The notes beneath the pieces were generated by a model that ran no database searches, was not told the origin of the DNA, and was given only the letters and a program-made list of their open reading frames with translations. The translations under genes were made by a program, and so were the position numbers. A DNA stretch of 6,916 nucleotides from UBA1413 sp964395045 (GTDB lineage: Bacteria > Bacteroidota > Bacteroidia > Bacteroidales > Prolixibacteraceae), in assembly GCA_964395045.1 (NCBI GenBank), contig CAYNBE010000200.1:1-6916 (forward strand), given 5' to 3'. Shown in pieces: positions 6,196 through 6,916 of the stretch. Position 1 is the stretch's first letter. Every line of letters begins with the position of its first letter.

Positions 6196-6916
6196 ATGCA
6201 TAGACACGATAACTTTTCTGAATCCGATCTCGCCGGATTGAATGTGATTATCATCCGGGAAGTAGATTCAACCAACAATTATGCCAATGCGCTCCTCGAC
6301 AGGGAAAAACCGGCTGAAGGCACCATCGTTTTGACATTTCGGCAGATGAAAGGGCGCGGATATGCCAGCAATGTCTGGAAAAGCGAACCGGAACAGAACC
6401 TGACATTCTCCTTGATCCTCTATCCGGACTTTTTACCTGCAGCCCGTCAGTTTCTGTTATCGCAACTCATTTCAGTAGGGATTGCCCGGTTTCTCCTTAC
6501 TGAAACCGGGGGAGTTTCCATTAAATGGCCAAACGACATTCTGATTGGAAACAGGAAAGCAGCCGGCATCCTGGTTGAAAACCGTATCCAGGGTGAATTT
6601 CTTCAGTCATCTATTATCGGCATCGGTCTGAATCTGAACCAGCAGCAATTTCCGGACGACCTCCCCAGGGCAGTTTCGCTTGGGATGGTCACAGGGAAAT
6701 TCCACCCGCCTGTTCTAACGCTTAAAATGATTGCTGACGAAATCTTCATGCTTTATAACCTGTTAAAAACCAGTGGATCTGAACTTATTCACACACAATA
6801 CCTGGACCACCTTTACCGTTACGGAGAGATTTCCCGGTTTCGTTCACAGGGAGAAGTCTTTGAAGCAAAAATATCCGGTATTGATGAATACGGACAGCTT
6901 GTTCTGAAGCAATCCA
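6196..6916 (+). CDS. birA: Biotin--[acetyl-CoA-carboxylase] ligase, C-terminal end outside window
   Basis: The enzyme activates biotin as biotinyl-5'-AMP and attaches it to a lysine of biotin-dependent carboxylase carrier domains. The 240 visible residues cover the catalytic domain and most of the small C-terminal domain. Motifs: VDSTNNYA (23-30), KGRGYASNVW (52-61) as the biotin/AMP loop, NLTFSLILYP (68-77), KWPNDI (110-115) with the family Lys-Trp-Pro-Asn-Asp, GILVEN (124-129) and IIGIGLNLNQ (140-149). There is no N-terminal helix-turn-helix domain: the ATG at 6196-6198 is only about 20 residues before the catalytic motifs. It is thus a monofunctional class I ligase without the repressor role of E. 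coli BirA. The track of codons stays open to the right edge, where probably about ten residues are missing. It is divergent from rsfS, 134 bases apart. No ribosome binding site stands out. Confidence 0.95.
   Translation, partial: MHRHDNFSESDLAGLNVIIIREVDSTNNYANALLDREKPAEGTIVLTFRQMKGRGYASNVWKSEPEQNLTFSLILYPDFLPAARQFLLSQLISVGIARFLLTETGGVSIKWPNDILIGNRKAAGILVENRIQGEFLQSSIIGIGLNLNQQQFPDDLPRAVSLGMVTGKFHPPVLTLKMIADEIFMLYNLLKTSGSELIHTQYLDHLYRYGEISRFRSQGEVFEAKISGIDEYGQLVLKQS

Noticed and set aside
6072..6278. Minus-strand 68-codon open frame upstream of rsfS, overlapping the birA start
   Set aside because: It overlaps the birA coding start and the candidate promoter, and its translation resembles no family I know.
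1..6916. CRISPR array, transposon, tRNA or rRNA gene, or phage element
   Set aside because: No direct repeats, terminal inverted repeats, transposase motifs, or RNA-gene-like sequence were seen; nearly all bases are in housekeeping genes.

Overview
The window reads as a housekeeping segment of a Bacteroidota chromosome, probably Bacteroidales or a near relative. The evidence is the gene order birA / rsfS-ftsH-LUD-DUF2007-cdsA-psd-pssA, the Bacteroidota-type FtsH and class I biotin ligase, the FGSR-type phosphatidylserine decarboxylase, the weak Shine-Dalgarno sites at several genes, and a TAnnTTTG-like -7 element. The sequence comes from a draft assembly: it contains a run of 19 N, one apparent one-base frameshift, and one gene that looks like a join of two unrelated aminotransferases.

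Layout. Positions 1-404 (+) hold the 3' end of an aminotransferase whose first ~45 visible residues look like the DegT/DnrJ/EryC1/StrS sugar aminotransferase family and whose remainder looks like AspC-type aspartate aminotransferase. A 114-base convergent spacer follows. From 6061 down to 519 (-) runs one tightly packed cluster of seven genes: rsfS, ftsH, a LUD-domain gene, a frameshifted DUF2007-type small gene that gene callers would easily miss, cdsA, psd and pssA. Junctions within it are overlaps of 2 to 4 bases or gaps of 7 to 19 bases, so it is very probably one operon. A 134-base divergent region (6062-6195) separates it from birA (+), which runs off the right edge.

How the genes fit together. 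CdsA makes CDP-diacylglycerol, PssA turns it into phosphatidylserine, and Psd decarboxylates that to phosphatidylethanolamine, so the distal half of the operon is the full de novo PE branch. The proximal half encodes a ribosome-silencing factor and the membrane AAA+ protease FtsH. Two small proteins of unclear role (LUD, DUF2007) sit between the halves. The arrangement places translation control, membrane protein quality control and phospholipid supply under one promoter.

I found no new defence, mobile or regulatory system. The items most worth checking are the hybrid aminotransferase, the split DUF2007 gene, the wrong-length N gap inside psd, and the role of the lone LUD protein.
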